The notes: generated by a model from the sequence alone, not told the origin. Positions 34,800-48,536 are shown, numbered from the stretch's first letter. The stretch: 64,000 nucleotides of DNA from CAYRFQ01 sp964423615 (GCA_964423615.1 CAYRFQ010000014.1:1-64000); one strand, 5' to 3'. Program-made: numbers and translations.

Positions 34800-35459
34800 A
34801 TGGAACATTGCGAATATCTTATATCCTACGGGAAGTCTGGCGGCTTCGGGAGATTTCGTTCCGAAGCCATGGACACGTTCCAACGGGGTCAACGGGTCGT
34901 GATTTGCACGAATCGTGGCCCCGAGTTGGGAATCGTATTGTGTGAAGCAAAAGCCTCCCATCAACGCATCTTGAAGGATACCTCTGTCGGCCAACTACTC
35001 CGTGCGGCCACTACTGCCGACAAAGAACAACAAATAGCGTCCGCTTCGTTAGCTCAAACAATGTTCGATACCGCTCGCGAACTGGCCCGCAACTCTAACC
35101 TCCCGATCGAAATACTCGACATCGATATCGTTTTGGACGGAAGTCAAGCAACACTGCACTCCTTGATGTGGGCCGAGTCCGATCTTTCCGATTTCACAAA
35201 AGAGTTACAGGATCGGTTTGAGATCGTGATCAGTTTCGAAGACCTCGGAACTCCTGTGCCCACCGAAGAAGACGAAGGCCATGGCGGGTGTGGCCAACCG
35301 GGGTGCGGACACAGTTCGGGTGGTGGCTGCAATAGTTGTAGCAGTGGTGGTTGTTCTTCGTGCGGCAGCGGCGGTGTAGATATGAAAAACTACTTCGCCC
35401 ATCTCCGAGGACAGATGGAAGATCATTATAAGCAATCCGGTCGGACTCCGCTGTTGTAG
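34800..35459 (+). CDS. PSP1 (RicT/YaaT-like) protein with Cys/Gly-rich tail
   Basis: A 219-residue cytoplasmic protein with a PSP1 C-terminal domain: FQRGQRVVICTNRGPELGIVLCEAK at the start, ELARNSNLPIEILDIDIVLDGSQATLHSL in the middle, and FTKELQDRFEIVISFEDLG. After residue 160 a Gly/Ser/Cys/His-rich segment (GGCGQPGCGHSSGGGC and onward) with nine Cys could bind metal. RicT-type PSP1 proteins carry Fe-S clusters in Bacillus and act in RNA maturation. Partnership with an iron-trafficking domain gene just upstream would fit an Fe-S protein, but that is inference. Confidence 0.85.
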   Translation: MEHCEYLISYGKSGGFGRFRSEAMDTFQRGQRVVICTNRGPELGIVLCEAKASHQRILKDTSVGQLLRAATTADKEQQIASASLAQTMFDTARELARNSNLPIEILDIDIVLDGSQATLHSLMWAESDLSDFTKELQDRFEIVISFEDLGTPVPTEEDEGHGGCGQPGCGHSSGGGCNSCSSGGCSSCGSGGVDMKNYFAHLRGQMEDHYKQSGRTPLL

Positions 35460-35536
35460 ACTTGATACGCTTTCTTCCTTTATGTGAGGAGCGAGGGCTA
35501 TCGGATCCTGGCACTCGGCCCATTGTTATTCGTCCA

Positions 35537-36187
35537 TCACCCTTTTCCCAAAATCGTATCGATGACCCAACACCCTCGGACATGTTCTTTGGCTTCTCGA
35601 CAGTGCGTCAGAATGGTCTCGTCTGTACACCCTGCTTCTTCCAATGCGTCGGCCAAGATCGGTACTTCCTGGAAACGCCGTAGTTCGTAAATTTTCGCGG
35701 CCATTTTCTGGACGTCTTCGTTGAGCCAGGCGTGATTCCAATCGACATTGGCGAACGGATCTCCTGCGATGTCACGGAGTATTTCGTGAAGTGGTGGCCA
35801 CTTGACGAACCAATCGACGCCGGATTTCGCCACTTTTTCCAGGTTACACACGAGTTGTTCGATGTTTACGGCGTAGACTTTGTCTTTCCAGTTGGCCCGA
35901 GCGACGGAAGCCACGAGGTCGGCAAAGTCTTCCTTTCCGGGGCCAAGATTCATGAAGCGTTGCCAAATACGTTCCCCGCATGACTTCGCCTGCTCCAAAA
36001 GGAAAGGCTCGTCTGCTACTGACTCGGCCAAATGGATCGCCGAGCGCAACTCTTCGTCCATGACCGCCCAACCGCGACGACAACATCCCACGGCAAACAG
36101 CCGGACCTTGCGATCGGATAAAGTATCTTGAACAAAGCGTAACATCTTCCGTGTTTCGGTACTCGTTTGCCACTCACTTCGGTCCAT
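35537..36187 (-). CDS. Gemmata-type paralogous family protein
   Basis: A 216-residue protein beginning DRSEWQTSTETRKMLRFVQDTLSDRKVRLFAVGCCRRGWAVMDEE, a pattern I know from large paralogous families of Gemmata-like planctomycetes (ACCRRIWHLLTDERSR). The C-terminal 45 residues (ILADALEEAGCTDETILTHCR, then RGCWVIDTILGKG) match the end of the ClpN/UVR protein at 27639-28603. The function is unknown. Its start overlaps the end of the EamA gene upstream by 14 bases, so it is cotranscribed. Confidence 0.8.
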   Translation of the reverse strand: MDRSEWQTSTETRKMLRFVQDTLSDRKVRLFAVGCCRRGWAVMDEELRSAIHLAESVADEPFLLEQAKSCGERIWQRFMNLGPGKEDFADLVASVARANWKDKVYAVNIEQLVCNLEKVAKSGVDWFVKWPPLHEILRDIAGDPFANVDWNHAWLNEDVQKMAAKIYELRRFQEVPILADALEEAGCTDETILTHCREAKEHVRGCWVIDTILGKG

Positions 36188-37118
36188 TCGTCAGATCCTC
36201 GGATTCTTGGATCGAATCGGCTGGGTGTGTTCGAGACGGCCAGTAGCGATACGCCAATCCGCCTAAAATCAAACCCCCTCCGATGTACGTTGCGGTCGTT
36301 GGTGTCTCTGTCTCGGGTGAAACAAGGTAAGCCCAAATGGCGTTCAACACCGGTTCCAGTAACGTGATGGCTCCTGCTTCTTGAGGACTGACGACTCGAA
36401 GCCCTCGCGCCATCAACCAATAAGGCAAACCCAGTTGGAATGCCCCAAACAAGACCAGGACAGCGAGTTGAGAGACCCTTGGCAGTGGGTATAAAAAGAA
36501 GAACGGCAACAACACCAAGGCGCCAGCCAGCTGGTTCCATATCGTCAACCAATTGGCTGACTCATTTCGTAAAATCCGCAAACAAATCAAAATCGCCCCA
36601 TAGGTCACGCCACTCGTCAGGCCCAAACTAACTGCCCAAGGGTTTTCGTTGCCCCACTGGCCTATCATGATCACTATCACCCCAAGAAGCCCCACCCCAA
36701 CAGCCATTGTGTTTCGAAAGCGCGGCCGTTCGTTCAATAACCAAATGCTGGCACAGTACATCCACATCGGCGCGGTATACTGGAGCAGCACAGCCGTGGC
36801 TGCTTTTCCCCACGTCATGGCTGCCATGTACGACAAATTCATGACGGCAAACGAAATCGCCATCACGAGCATGAAAGGCCGAAACGAAATGTCCTTTTTG
36901 CGGAGCGTGGGGACCAAAAACAAGCCCGCAAACAGGACACGAAAAAAGGCAAGAGGGAAAGCCTCGATGCTCGGTTCGTGAAGACCGAGTGAAGTTGGTT
37001 TGGTCAGAATCTTGTTAAAGAAGCTACTTGTGCTCCACAGGACGGCTGCCAATACTATCAAAAGACGGCCTTGCGCCGGAGACAGTTCCGATTTGGCACC
37101 AGACAAATGAGCATCCAT
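36174..37118 (-). CDS. EamA/DMT-family transporter
   Basis: A 314-residue inner-membrane protein with ten predicted helices arranged as two EamA repeats; the first opens AQGRLLIVLAAVLWSTSSFFNKIL and the second opens NPWAVSLGLTSGVTYGAILICLRIL. The repeat ends show AGAITLLEPVLNAIWAYLVSPE with the helix-connecting Pro and Glu typical of the family. It exports or imports small metabolites; the substrate is not predictable. It is divergent from the LysR gene across a 376-bp gap, a common arrangement for a LysR target, but glutamate synthase is another candidate target. Confidence 0.88.
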   Translation of the reverse strand: MDAHLSGAKSELSPAQGRLLIVLAAVLWSTSSFFNKILTKPTSLGLHEPSIEAFPLAFFRVLFAGLFLVPTLRKKDISFRPFMLVMAISFAVMNLSYMAAMTWGKAATAVLLQYTAPMWMYCASIWLLNERPRFRNTMAVGVGLLGVIVIMIGQWGNENPWAVSLGLTSGVTYGAILICLRILRNESANWLTIWNQLAGALVLLPFFFLYPLPRVSQLAVLVLFGAFQLGLPYWLMARGLRVVSPQEAGAITLLEPVLNAIWAYLVSPETETPTTATYIGGGLILGGLAYRYWPSRTHPADSIQESEDLTNGPK

Positions 37119-37494
37119 CGAAGCATTTCTCGAGTTCGAGCACGTCCGCGAATATCCCGTTCACGACCTACCGAGAGGTTCCAAGGGGTTGATCGGGGCT
37201 AATTTGGGGCGTTTTCCCATAGCAAGCCACATGTCCTATTTTTGCGGGTAAGCCGCAGAGTGACTACCCCAGACACCGTTTCCTGAGCTGGGTCATCTTC
37301 ACAAGTTTTGCACTCAATACTCTTGATTTCTTGTCCGAGAGCCATTTCTTACTGTCAGAACACGATTTGTGTCTATCATTGCATTGGAATTCCAGCAAAA
37401 AATATTAGTTTTTTTGATACTAAAAAGATATCACATAAGGTTTCTCGTATTCTAGCGTATTGACAACGGCGTTTCGGGTTGATAAACCAGTGTC
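37119..37494. promoter_or_regulatory. Divergent intergenic region EamA / LysR
   Basis: No gene is supported. The A/T-rich part near 37410-37470 contains a GATAC...GATATC dyad and TTGACA at 37460-37465, which could serve the LysR gene. As a LysR gene borders it, T-N11-A type operators are expected here, but none can be fixed with confidence. Confidence 0.4.
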
Positions 37495-38589
37495 ATGCAG
37501 TTTAAACCTCTCAAAGTTTTCTGTGATGTTGCGCGCAGTCGCAGTTTCTCTCAAGCAGCCTTGATCAACCAAGTCACTCAATCTGCCGTCAGCCAGATGG
37601 TGGCGATGTTGGAAAAGGAAATGGCTGTCCAACTGATCGACCGTAGTACCCGTCCGCTTCAACTGACGGCTTTGGGAAAGAAATACTACGAAGGTTGCAA
37701 GTCGATCCTCGAACAACATCAGGAGCTTGTGGCGTCGCTCAAAGCGGCTCACGCGAGGGTCGAGGGGACTGTCCAAATTGCAGCCATTTATTCGGTCGGG
37801 CTGGGCGACATGGGCCAACTTGTCAACCAGTTCATGAACCAACAACCGGATGCCGAAGTCCATATTGAATACCTCCACCCGAACCAAGTTTACGAAAAAG
37901 TCCTCGAAGGTGCTGCCGACATTGGTCTTTTATCGTTCCCGCGGAAATCGTCGAAGTTGACGATTGTCCAGTGGCGAGAAGAGCCAATGGTCGTTGTATG
38001 CGCGCCCAAGCACCCTCTCGCGGGTGAAAAGGCCATCTCCGTTACTCGACTCGATGGTCTGCGGTATATACACTTCAGCAAGGAATTGGTCATTCGACGG
38101 GAAGTCGATCGTTTCTTCCGAACCAAGAAGGTCTCTGTCGATGTCATCCACGAGTTCGACAACATCGAGAACATCAAGAAGGCTGTCGAATACTCGACAG
38201 GCGTTGCTCTCTTGCCGCAGCCAACGTTCCAAGCCGAGATCGATCACAACGACCTCATTGCCATCCCCCTATCCGATAGTAAGTTCGTTCGCCCTCTTGG
38301 GATCATTTACCGACGACACCAAAAGTTGAGCCATGCGTCGCAAGGCTTCCTGGAACTCTTGCAGAGTGAGAAGAAAGCAAGCAGTTCCAGCAACCCACCG
38401 GTTGGCAAGTCCAAGACGAATGGTGTCCACGTTGGTGACTCCACGGCCAATGGAAAGGCACGCAGCGGAGTCGGGGCCAAAGAGAGAGAACTAGAGACGA
38501 AACGTCGCGATGGTCTCGACCCCGACCCTTCGACCAACGCCGAAAACGGTTCCGGTCCTTCCCGTAAATCAAAATCAAAGAAACGCTAG
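37495..38589 (+). CDS. LysR-family transcriptional regulator
   Basis: A 364-residue regulator. The N-terminal winged helix-turn-helix is clear (VARSRSFSQAALINQVTQSAVSQMVAMLEKEM, residues 10-41). It is followed by a linker helix and a two-lobe effector domain: IAAIYSVGLGDMGQLVNQFM, IGLLSFPRKSSKLTIVQW and VVVCAPKHPLAGEKAIS. About 65 extra C-terminal residues are Ser/Lys-rich and likely disordered, unusual for the family. The position 99 bases before gltB on the same strand suggests that it controls glutamate synthase, like GltC of Bacillus, or the divergent EamA gene. The effector is not known. Confidence 0.9.
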   Translation: MQFKPLKVFCDVARSRSFSQAALINQVTQSAVSQMVAMLEKEMAVQLIDRSTRPLQLTALGKKYYEGCKSILEQHQELVASLKAAHARVEGTVQIAAIYSVGLGDMGQLVNQFMNQQPDAEVHIEYLHPNQVYEKVLEGAADIGLLSFPRKSSKLTIVQWREEPMVVVCAPKHPLAGEKAISVTRLDGLRYIHFSKELVIRREVDRFFRTKKVSVDVIHEFDNIENIKKAVEYSTGVALLPQPTFQAEIDHNDLIAIPLSDSKFVRPLGIIYRRHQKLSHASQGFLELLQSEKKASSSSNPPVGKSKTNGVHVGDSTANGKARSGVGAKERELETKRRDGLDPDPSTNAENGSGPSRKSKSKKR

Positions 38590-38688
38590 GAACTCTCCGT
38601 TCCGCTTCCTGGCACCCAACCAATCGCTTCGGTAAGCGTGCGGGTCACCCCGCTGACTTTACCACATTAGCTGTGAGGAATTTGCGAT

Positions 38689-43323
<4,635 letters not shown>

Positions 43324-43366
43324 ATCACAAACGATTCCAATCATATCTGCTGAGGACGTATAAATC

Positions 43367-44857
43367 ATGGGCAAACCAACTGGATTTCTGGAGTACCCCC
43401 GAACTCTCCCACTGGCTCGCTCTCCTGCTGAGCGTATCGGGGACTGGCAAGAATTCCACGCACATCCTTCCGAAAAACTCCTTCAGCAACAAGGGGCTCG
43501 GTGCATGGATTGTGGAGTCCCGTTCTGCCACACTGGCGAGTTGATCGCCAATATGGCTTCAGGATGTCCGATCAATAACCTCATTCCCGAGTGGAACGAC
43601 CTCGTTTACAGAGGCCGTTGGCGTGAGGCGTTGGATCGGCTGTTGAAAACGAACAACTTTCCCGAGTTCACAGGACGCGTGTGTCCTGCTCCGTGTGAAG
43701 GTTCGTGCGTCGCTGGCATTAGTGACCCTAACGATGCCGTCACCATCAAAACGATCGAGTGCGCGATCATCGACAAAGGCTTCGAGGAAGGCTGGATCAC
43801 CCCACACCCACCCGAGCAACGCACCGGCAAAAAAATTGCCGTCGTGGGGTCGGGACCGGCAGGATTGGCCGCCGCCGACCAACTCAACAAGGCCGGACAC
43901 GAAGTCACTGTTTTTGAGCGGGCTGACAGAATCGGTGGATTATTGACGTATGGCATCCCTAACATGAAGTTAGACAAAGATATTGTCCAACGACGCGTCG
44001 AGCTGATGGAGGCCGAAGGTGTTAAATTTCTGACCAGGCATGAAGTTGGTACAAATTACCCAACGAAAAAACTTCGGGCCGAATTCGACGCTGTGTTGCT
44101 TTGTCTTGGAGCAACAAAAGCTCGAGACCTACCAATTGAAGGCCGAGAGCTCAAAGGCATTCATTTTGCGATGGAGTTCCTCCATGCAAATACTAAAAGC
44201 CTTACCGACAGCAAACTTAGTGACGGTAAGTATATCTCAGCCAGCGACAAAGACGTCATCGTAATTGGTGGCGGTGACACGGGAACAGACTGTGTTGGGA
44301 CATCGATGAGACACGGGTGCCGGAGTCTGTTGCAATTCGAAATCATGCCACAGCCGCCGGAGTCACGAGCAATCGATAATCCCTGGCCACAATGGCCCAA
44401 ACTCTACACATTGGATTATGGCCAAGAAGAAGCGATGGCGAAGTTCGGAGCTGATCCAAGAAGATATTTGACGATGACCCAGAAGTTCGTAGGCGACGAA
44501 AATGGACACGTCAAGGAGTTACACACAACGCAAATTGAATGGGTCAGAGACGACAATGGACGAATGTCTCCAAAACCGATTCCTGGAACCGAGAAAGTCT
44601 TTCCAACTCAACTCGTGCTCTTAGCAATGGGTTTCCTAGGACCGGAGAAACAATTGCTCGATCAACTTGACATTGAACGAGACCAAAGGAGCAACGCGAA
44701 AGCTGAACTTGGAAAATATACCACAAATGTTCCAGGAGTTTTCGCAGCAGGAGACGCTAGACGTGGACAAAGCTTGGTCGTTTGGGCCATAAAAGAAGGA
44801 CGAGAAGCAGCCCGCGAGTGCGATCGCTACTTGATGGGAGCTACCGAGCTTCCTTAG
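43367..44857 (+). CDS. gltD: Glutamate synthase, small subunit
   Basis: A 496-residue NADPH-dependent subunit passing electrons to GltB. The N-terminal Fe-S cysteines are in CMDCGVPFCH, GCPINNLIPEWN and CPAPCEGSCV. The FAD-binding motif is VVGSGPAGLAAADQL, with VFERADRIGGLLTYGIPNMKLDK after it. The NADPH motif is VIGGGDTGTDCVGTS, and the end reads TTNVPGVFAAGDARRGQSLVVWAI. SD GAGGA precedes the ATG. The first part has the G/C-rich codon use of gltB, but from about 43930 the codons become more A/T-rich (AGA, CCA, ACA), a change that continues into the downstream region. The length is normal. Confidence 0.97.
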   Translation: MGKPTGFLEYPRTLPLARSPAERIGDWQEFHAHPSEKLLQQQGARCMDCGVPFCHTGELIANMASGCPINNLIPEWNDLVYRGRWREALDRLLKTNNFPEFTGRVCPAPCEGSCVAGISDPNDAVTIKTIECAIIDKGFEEGWITPHPPEQRTGKKIAVVGSGPAGLAAADQLNKAGHEVTVFERADRIGGLLTYGIPNMKLDKDIVQRRVELMEAEGVKFLTRHEVGTNYPTKKLRAEFDAVLLCLGATKARDLPIEGRELKGIHFAMEFLHANTKSLTDSKLSDGKYISASDKDVIVIGGGDTGTDCVGTSMRHGCRSLLQFEIMPQPPESRAIDNPWPQWPKLYTLDYGQEEAMAKFGADPRRYLTMTQKFVGDENGHVKELHTTQIEWVRDDNGRMSPKPIPGTEKVFPTQLVLLAMGFLGPEKQLLDQLDIERDQRSNAKAELGKYTTNVPGVFAAGDARRGQSLVVWAIKEGREAARECDRYLMGATELP

Positions 44858-44886
44858 ACCACTTTTTAAAAGTACACGAAGATCTA

Positions 44887-44920
44887 GAGCCCCCTGGTAA
44901 ACAAAGTGGGGCTTCCTTTA
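44887..44920 (+). terminator. Probable terminator after gltBD
   Basis: GAGCCCC (from 44887) pairs with GGGGCTT (44908-44914) with one wobble over a 14-base loop, followed by the T-rich TCCTTTATTATT. It lies 30 bases after the gltD stop and separates gltBD from the phototrophy cluster. Confidence 0.65.
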
Positions 44921-45399
44921 TTATTACTCATCACTTCATGTCTGTGCAACAAGAATATTCGGCATTACCTCCTCTCAAAGAAACCAAACATCACTTGTGG
45001 TTTACGACTTCATAAATCCTGGTGTTCTGTGTTGCATGTATTGAGCATAGATTTCCGAAAGATTCATAACTTGGATTTATGACGAAACAGCCTACCTTTC
45101 ACAAACTCATCCGTAACTTTCAGCGATCATTAACAACAAAATTTTCACAGGCATTTTCTTCCCTGAGCCATGTTTCGTCTGGATCTGAACGTCTAATCAG
45201 AACTTGATGTACGTTCACACAATTGGATTCATCAGCCATACATTCTCGCGGAAATCGTAGAAAAAGTTAGCAAGTGATATTGATAACATGAAGTTTTCAT
45301 TTCTATACATGATATTGCAACTCCGTTATTCCAAAAAATGCTTGCTTGAGGAACACACAGTAGTATCTGATTCTGCTCATTCTACCAAGGAGTCTTTTC
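44921..45399. other. A/T-rich intergenic region before the rhodopsin gene
   Basis: About 480 bp with no gene supported. It must carry the promoter of the phototrophy cluster. The best candidate is TTGATA (45280-45285) with TATACA (45304-45309) at 18-base spacing, giving a 5' leader of about 85 bases; this is weak. I saw no tRNA or known riboswitch. Confidence 0.4.
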
Positions 45400-46257
45400 A
45401 TGTTCGAATTGCTGGCTTCATTACCATCACTCAACGTATTTGAGTACTCGGTAGTGGACAATTTCTTCTCGATGACCGTCGCTTCGATGGGTGCTGCAGC
45501 CATCTTCTTCTTCTTGGCACGCACCAGCGTAGCCCCGAAGTACCGACCGGCCCTCATGGTGTCCGGCATCGTCGTCGCCATTGCGTGTTACCACTACTTC
45601 ATGATCCGTCAAAGTTGGGGTGGAGCCTTCACCTTCTCGGGTGGAGAGTACGTGCCATCAGGAAAAGGATTCAATGACTTTTACCGATATGCCGACTGGA
45701 TCCTCACTGTTCCATTGCTCATGGTCGAACTCGTCCTCGTGATGAACCTGGAGAAAGGCAAATCACGAACAATGCTCACGAAACTCGTGATCGCTGCCGC
45801 CTTGATGATTGGATTGGGTTATCCTGGCGAAATCATCGACTATGCCGAAGGCTACACTGCCCGCATTGTCTGGGGTGTGTTAAGCTCGATTCCCTTCTTC
45901 TACATTCTTTATGTACTGTGGTTCGAACTGACGAAAGCCATCGAAAGTCAACCGCCACAAGCACGCCGCCTTCTGGAAGTTGGCCGACTGGTAATCCTAG
46001 TGACATGGGCCGTCTATCCGATCGCTTATGCACTTGGTGGTCACGCGTTGTTGTACGAAGAAGGAAGTGCAGGTTGGTTAAGTGGTTCTGGATTGGTCGC
46101 GGGTGAACAGATTGCTTACGCAGTCGCCGACGTCACGGCGAAGGCCGGTTTCGGTCTGTTGACGTTCTTCATTGCCAGAGCCAAGTCGGACGCCGAAGGT
46201 TGGTATGAATCCGCACCTTCAAATCAACAAGTTGCCGCTTCTGCTCCAGCATCTTAA
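45400..46257 (+). CDS. Rhodopsin, light-driven outward proton pump (green type, antenna-window glycine)
   Basis: A 285-residue seven-helix rhodopsin. Helix C reads RYADWILTVPLLMVEL: Arg96, Asp99 (proton acceptor), Thr103 and Glu110 (proton donor) form the DTE set of proteorhodopsin-type pumps; Leu107, at the colour-tuning site, predicts green absorption. His65 (CYHYFMIR) matches the PR histidine that pairs with the acceptor. Lys248 in DVTAKAGFG is the retinal Schiff-base lysine, with counterion Asp244. In helix E, Gly159 (IVWGVLSSIPFF) aligns, by eye, with the glycine that opens the carotenoid-binding window in xanthorhodopsin and Gloeobacter rhodopsin, where PR has Phe. AAGGAG lies 8 bases before the ATG. 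First gene of the cluster. Confidence 0.93.
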   Translation: MFELLASLPSLNVFEYSVVDNFFSMTVASMGAAAIFFFLARTSVAPKYRPALMVSGIVVAIACYHYFMIRQSWGGAFTFSGGEYVPSGKGFNDFYRYADWILTVPLLMVELVLVMNLEKGKSRTMLTKLVIAAALMIGLGYPGEIIDYAEGYTARIVWGVLSSIPFFYILYVLWFELTKAIESQPPQARRLLEVGRLVILVTWAVYPIAYALGGHALLYEEGSAGWLSGSGLVAGEQIAYAVADVTAKAGFGLLTFFIARAKSDAEGWYESAPSNQQVAASAPAS

Positions 46258-46301
46258 CAAGAGCCTTCCGCTGGTACTTTCCAAGCTAACTAATGGGGTA
46301 A

Positions 46302-46329
46302 AAGTCCCGAGAATATATTCTCGGGACTT
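46302..46329. promoter_or_regulatory. Perfect 28-bp palindrome between rhodopsin and blh
   Basis: AAGTCCCGAGAATA (46302-46315) is followed directly by its exact reverse complement (46316-46329). It lies 45 bases after the rhodopsin stop and 30 before the blh start. As RNA it folds to a stable stem with no U-tract on the + strand. It could stabilise the 3' end of a rhodopsin-only mRNA, partly terminate transcription, or be a dimeric operator. The function is inferred only from position. Confidence 0.7.
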
Positions 46330-46359
46330 GATGAAAACAGAGGGGTGGCGAAGGCGATT

Positions 46360-47373
46360 ATGTCATCATCAGAAACTATCACCCCGAAGACGACATTTCA
46401 CTCGCCCCGTTTGCTACGCGAGCACATGCACCACATCAGCGTGACCATTGTGTCATTAACTCTCGCTTTCCTCTCGATCATCGGATTGTTCCCAGAGAAC
46501 ATTTGGCAAATCATTTTGTTGACAATCGGAGTTGCCCTGATCGGGGTTCCACACGGAGCGCTCGATCATTGGTATGGTTGGACTTTGTTGAATACACGAG
46601 TTGGGCGGTGGTGGCCTCTGATCTTCTTCGCTGGCTACGGTGTCGTGATGTCTTGTGTGGTTGTCGGCTGGTTTGGAATTCCGATGTTCACACTACTTCT
46701 ATTCTTGGGATTGTCTGCACTCCATTTCGGATACGAGGATATTCAACAGCGAACTCTTCCTATACTCTTCCAACCGTTCGTTGCTCTGGCTGTGGGAAGC
46801 ATGGTCATATGGATTCCGTACTTCGTCCACGAAACGAGGATTCAGGAACTATTCCGCTGGATCGCACCAGGAACACTGGAAGACATAGTAATTCCACCCA
46901 CTATCCTGTTCTTAGTCATGGGATGCGTACTCCTAGGATACTTGGCAAATCTTGGTATTGATGCCGTCCGACATCAGTCTCCAGATTCAATGGTTGAAAT
47001 TTTTCGGATCGTCAGCTTGGGTTTGTTATTCGCGACGGCTACTCCTCTATTGAGTTTTACTGTATACTTCTGTGCATGGCATTCGATTCGAGGACTCATT
47101 CACCTTGCAAAAGACATGGCACCAGATAATGACTTTAGAGGTTGGAAATTGCTGGTGCAACGATCATTTCCATTGACGGGGTTGACATTACTCCTCGCAG
47201 CGTGTGGAAGCTGGTTTCTGTGGCGGACGGATACAATCGCTCCAAATTTAATCCAGATTGTATTCCTGGGATTGAGCGTTATTGCCATCCCCCATCTACT
47301 TCTACACCTTGTATGCGAACATGTATTCGAAGTTAACCCATTCGCTCAAGTCAGAACGACGGCGGGAGATTGA
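46360..47373 (+). CDS. blh: Beta-carotene 15,15'-dioxygenase, Brp/Blh family
   Basis: A 337-residue membrane protein that cleaves beta-carotene to two retinals. The conserved His-containing segments of the family are all seen: IGVPHGALDHWYGW, GLSALHFGYEDIQ, VYFCAWHSIRGLIHLAKD and IAIPHLLLHLVCEHVF, which supply the iron ligands. Eight or so membrane helices surround them. The ATG at 46360 is preferred over a GTG at 46345 because GAAGG precedes it at suitable distance. The gene gives the rhodopsin its chromophore and ends 2 bases before the crtY ATG. Confidence 0.92.
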   Translation: MSSSETITPKTTFHSPRLLREHMHHISVTIVSLTLAFLSIIGLFPENIWQIILLTIGVALIGVPHGALDHWYGWTLLNTRVGRWWPLIFFAGYGVVMSCVVVGWFGIPMFTLLLFLGLSALHFGYEDIQQRTLPILFQPFVALAVGSMVIWIPYFVHETRIQELFRWIAPGTLEDIVIPPTILFLVMGCVLLGYLANLGIDAVRHQSPDSMVEIFRIVSLGLLFATATPLLSFTVYFCAWHSIRGLIHLAKDMAPDNDFRGWKLLVQRSFPLTGLTLLLAACGSWFLWRTDTIAPNLIQIVFLGLSVIAIPHLLLHLVCEHVFEVNPFAQVRTTAGD

Positions 47374-47375
47374 CC

Positions 47376-48536
47376 ATGGAATATGATTACATCCTCGTCG
47401 GTGGTGGTCTCCAAAATATATTGTTGGCGTTGGCCATCCGTAAATATCAGCCTGAGGCTCGTGTGGCCCTCATCGAAAGAGACACACGTGTTGGAGGCAA
47501 TCACACTTGGTCGTTTTACGGCAGCGACGTTCCTGAACACGATTGGGATTTGATCGACCCAATCTTGGATGCAAGTTGGCCTGAATATCGAGTTATATTT
47601 CCGAATTCTCAGAGAACAATTTCGTGCTCTTATCATTCGATTGTTTCGGAAACAGCAGACAAGTATGTCCAGACACTACACAACGGCGCACATAATTTTG
47701 ATTTGTACGTTGAACAAAATGTTCGAACGCTTGATCCACACAAAGTGACTACCGAAACCGGATTGACCGTCGAAGGCCATCTCATAATTGATGCTCGTGG
47801 TCCCGATGCTCAGGAACGCAATCATCATTGCGGCTTCCAGAAGTTTTACGGTCTTGAGGTCGAGGTCGACCAACAATCAGACGCTAAGCCAATCATCATG
47901 GATGCGACGGTCGAGCAACATGATGGTTTCCGATTCGTCTACTTGCTGCCGCTCACGAGCCAGCGGTTGCTCATTGAAGACACCTATTTTTCAGATACCT
48001 CCGACCTTGATCGACCAAATCTGAAAAATCGAGTTTTGGAATATGCTAACAATCGCGGACTCGCAATTCGAGCTGTTCACCGTGAGGAGTCGGGAGTCCT
48101 ACCAATGCCTTGGAAGGCCTCACGGCGACCATCGCTTTACCCGATTTTACGAGCCGGATATGCTGGAGGTTGGCTGCACCCAGCAACCGGCTACTCGTTC
48201 CCGATCGCTTTGCGACTCGCTCTCACTGTCGCCAAAACTCCTAGGAAACATTTAAGACGCGAATTATCACGTCTCATGCGCATCCATAGAACTCGAGCAA
48301 ACGTCGCCCATTTCCTTAATTGGTTGCTATTTCGATTAGTCGAACCAAAAAGCCGATGGAGTATTTTCCAGCGTTTCTATCAAATCATGCCGGAAGCTAG
48401 TCTCGGTCGGTTTTATTCTCTGAATATGAACTTATATGACATCTCACGGATCTTTCTGGGGCCGCTACCTCGGGGCATTTCCCCGTGGCGACTCCTCCAA
48501 CATCCGGAGGCAAAATTATGCTTTTCACCGCATTGA
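47376..48536 (+). CDS. crtY: Lycopene beta-cyclase (CrtY type)
   Basis: A 386-residue flavoprotein that closes both ends of lycopene to beta-carotene. The N-terminal dinucleotide-binding fold is YDYILVGGGLQNILLALAI, followed by RVGGNHTWSFYGSDV, a CrtY hallmark. The central FVYLLPLTSQRLLIEDTYFSD is the conserved cyclase motif, and YPILRAGYAGGWLHPATGYSFPIALRLA is the FAD-binding C-terminal block. The ATG at 47376 has GGGAG upstream. It overlaps the prenyl synthase gene by 19 bases. Confidence 0.92.
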   Translation: MEYDYILVGGGLQNILLALAIRKYQPEARVALIERDTRVGGNHTWSFYGSDVPEHDWDLIDPILDASWPEYRVIFPNSQRTISCSYHSIVSETADKYVQTLHNGAHNFDLYVEQNVRTLDPHKVTTETGLTVEGHLIIDARGPDAQERNHHCGFQKFYGLEVEVDQQSDAKPIIMDATVEQHDGFRFVYLLPLTSQRLLIEDTYFSDTSDLDRPNLKNRVLEYANNRGLAIRAVHREESGVLPMPWKASRRPSLYPILRAGYAGGWLHPATGYSFPIALRLALTVAKTPRKHLRRELSRLMRIHRTRANVAHFLNWLLFRLVEPKSRWSIFQRFYQIMPEASLGRFYSLNMNLYDISRIFLGPLPRGISPWRLLQHPEAKLCFSPH

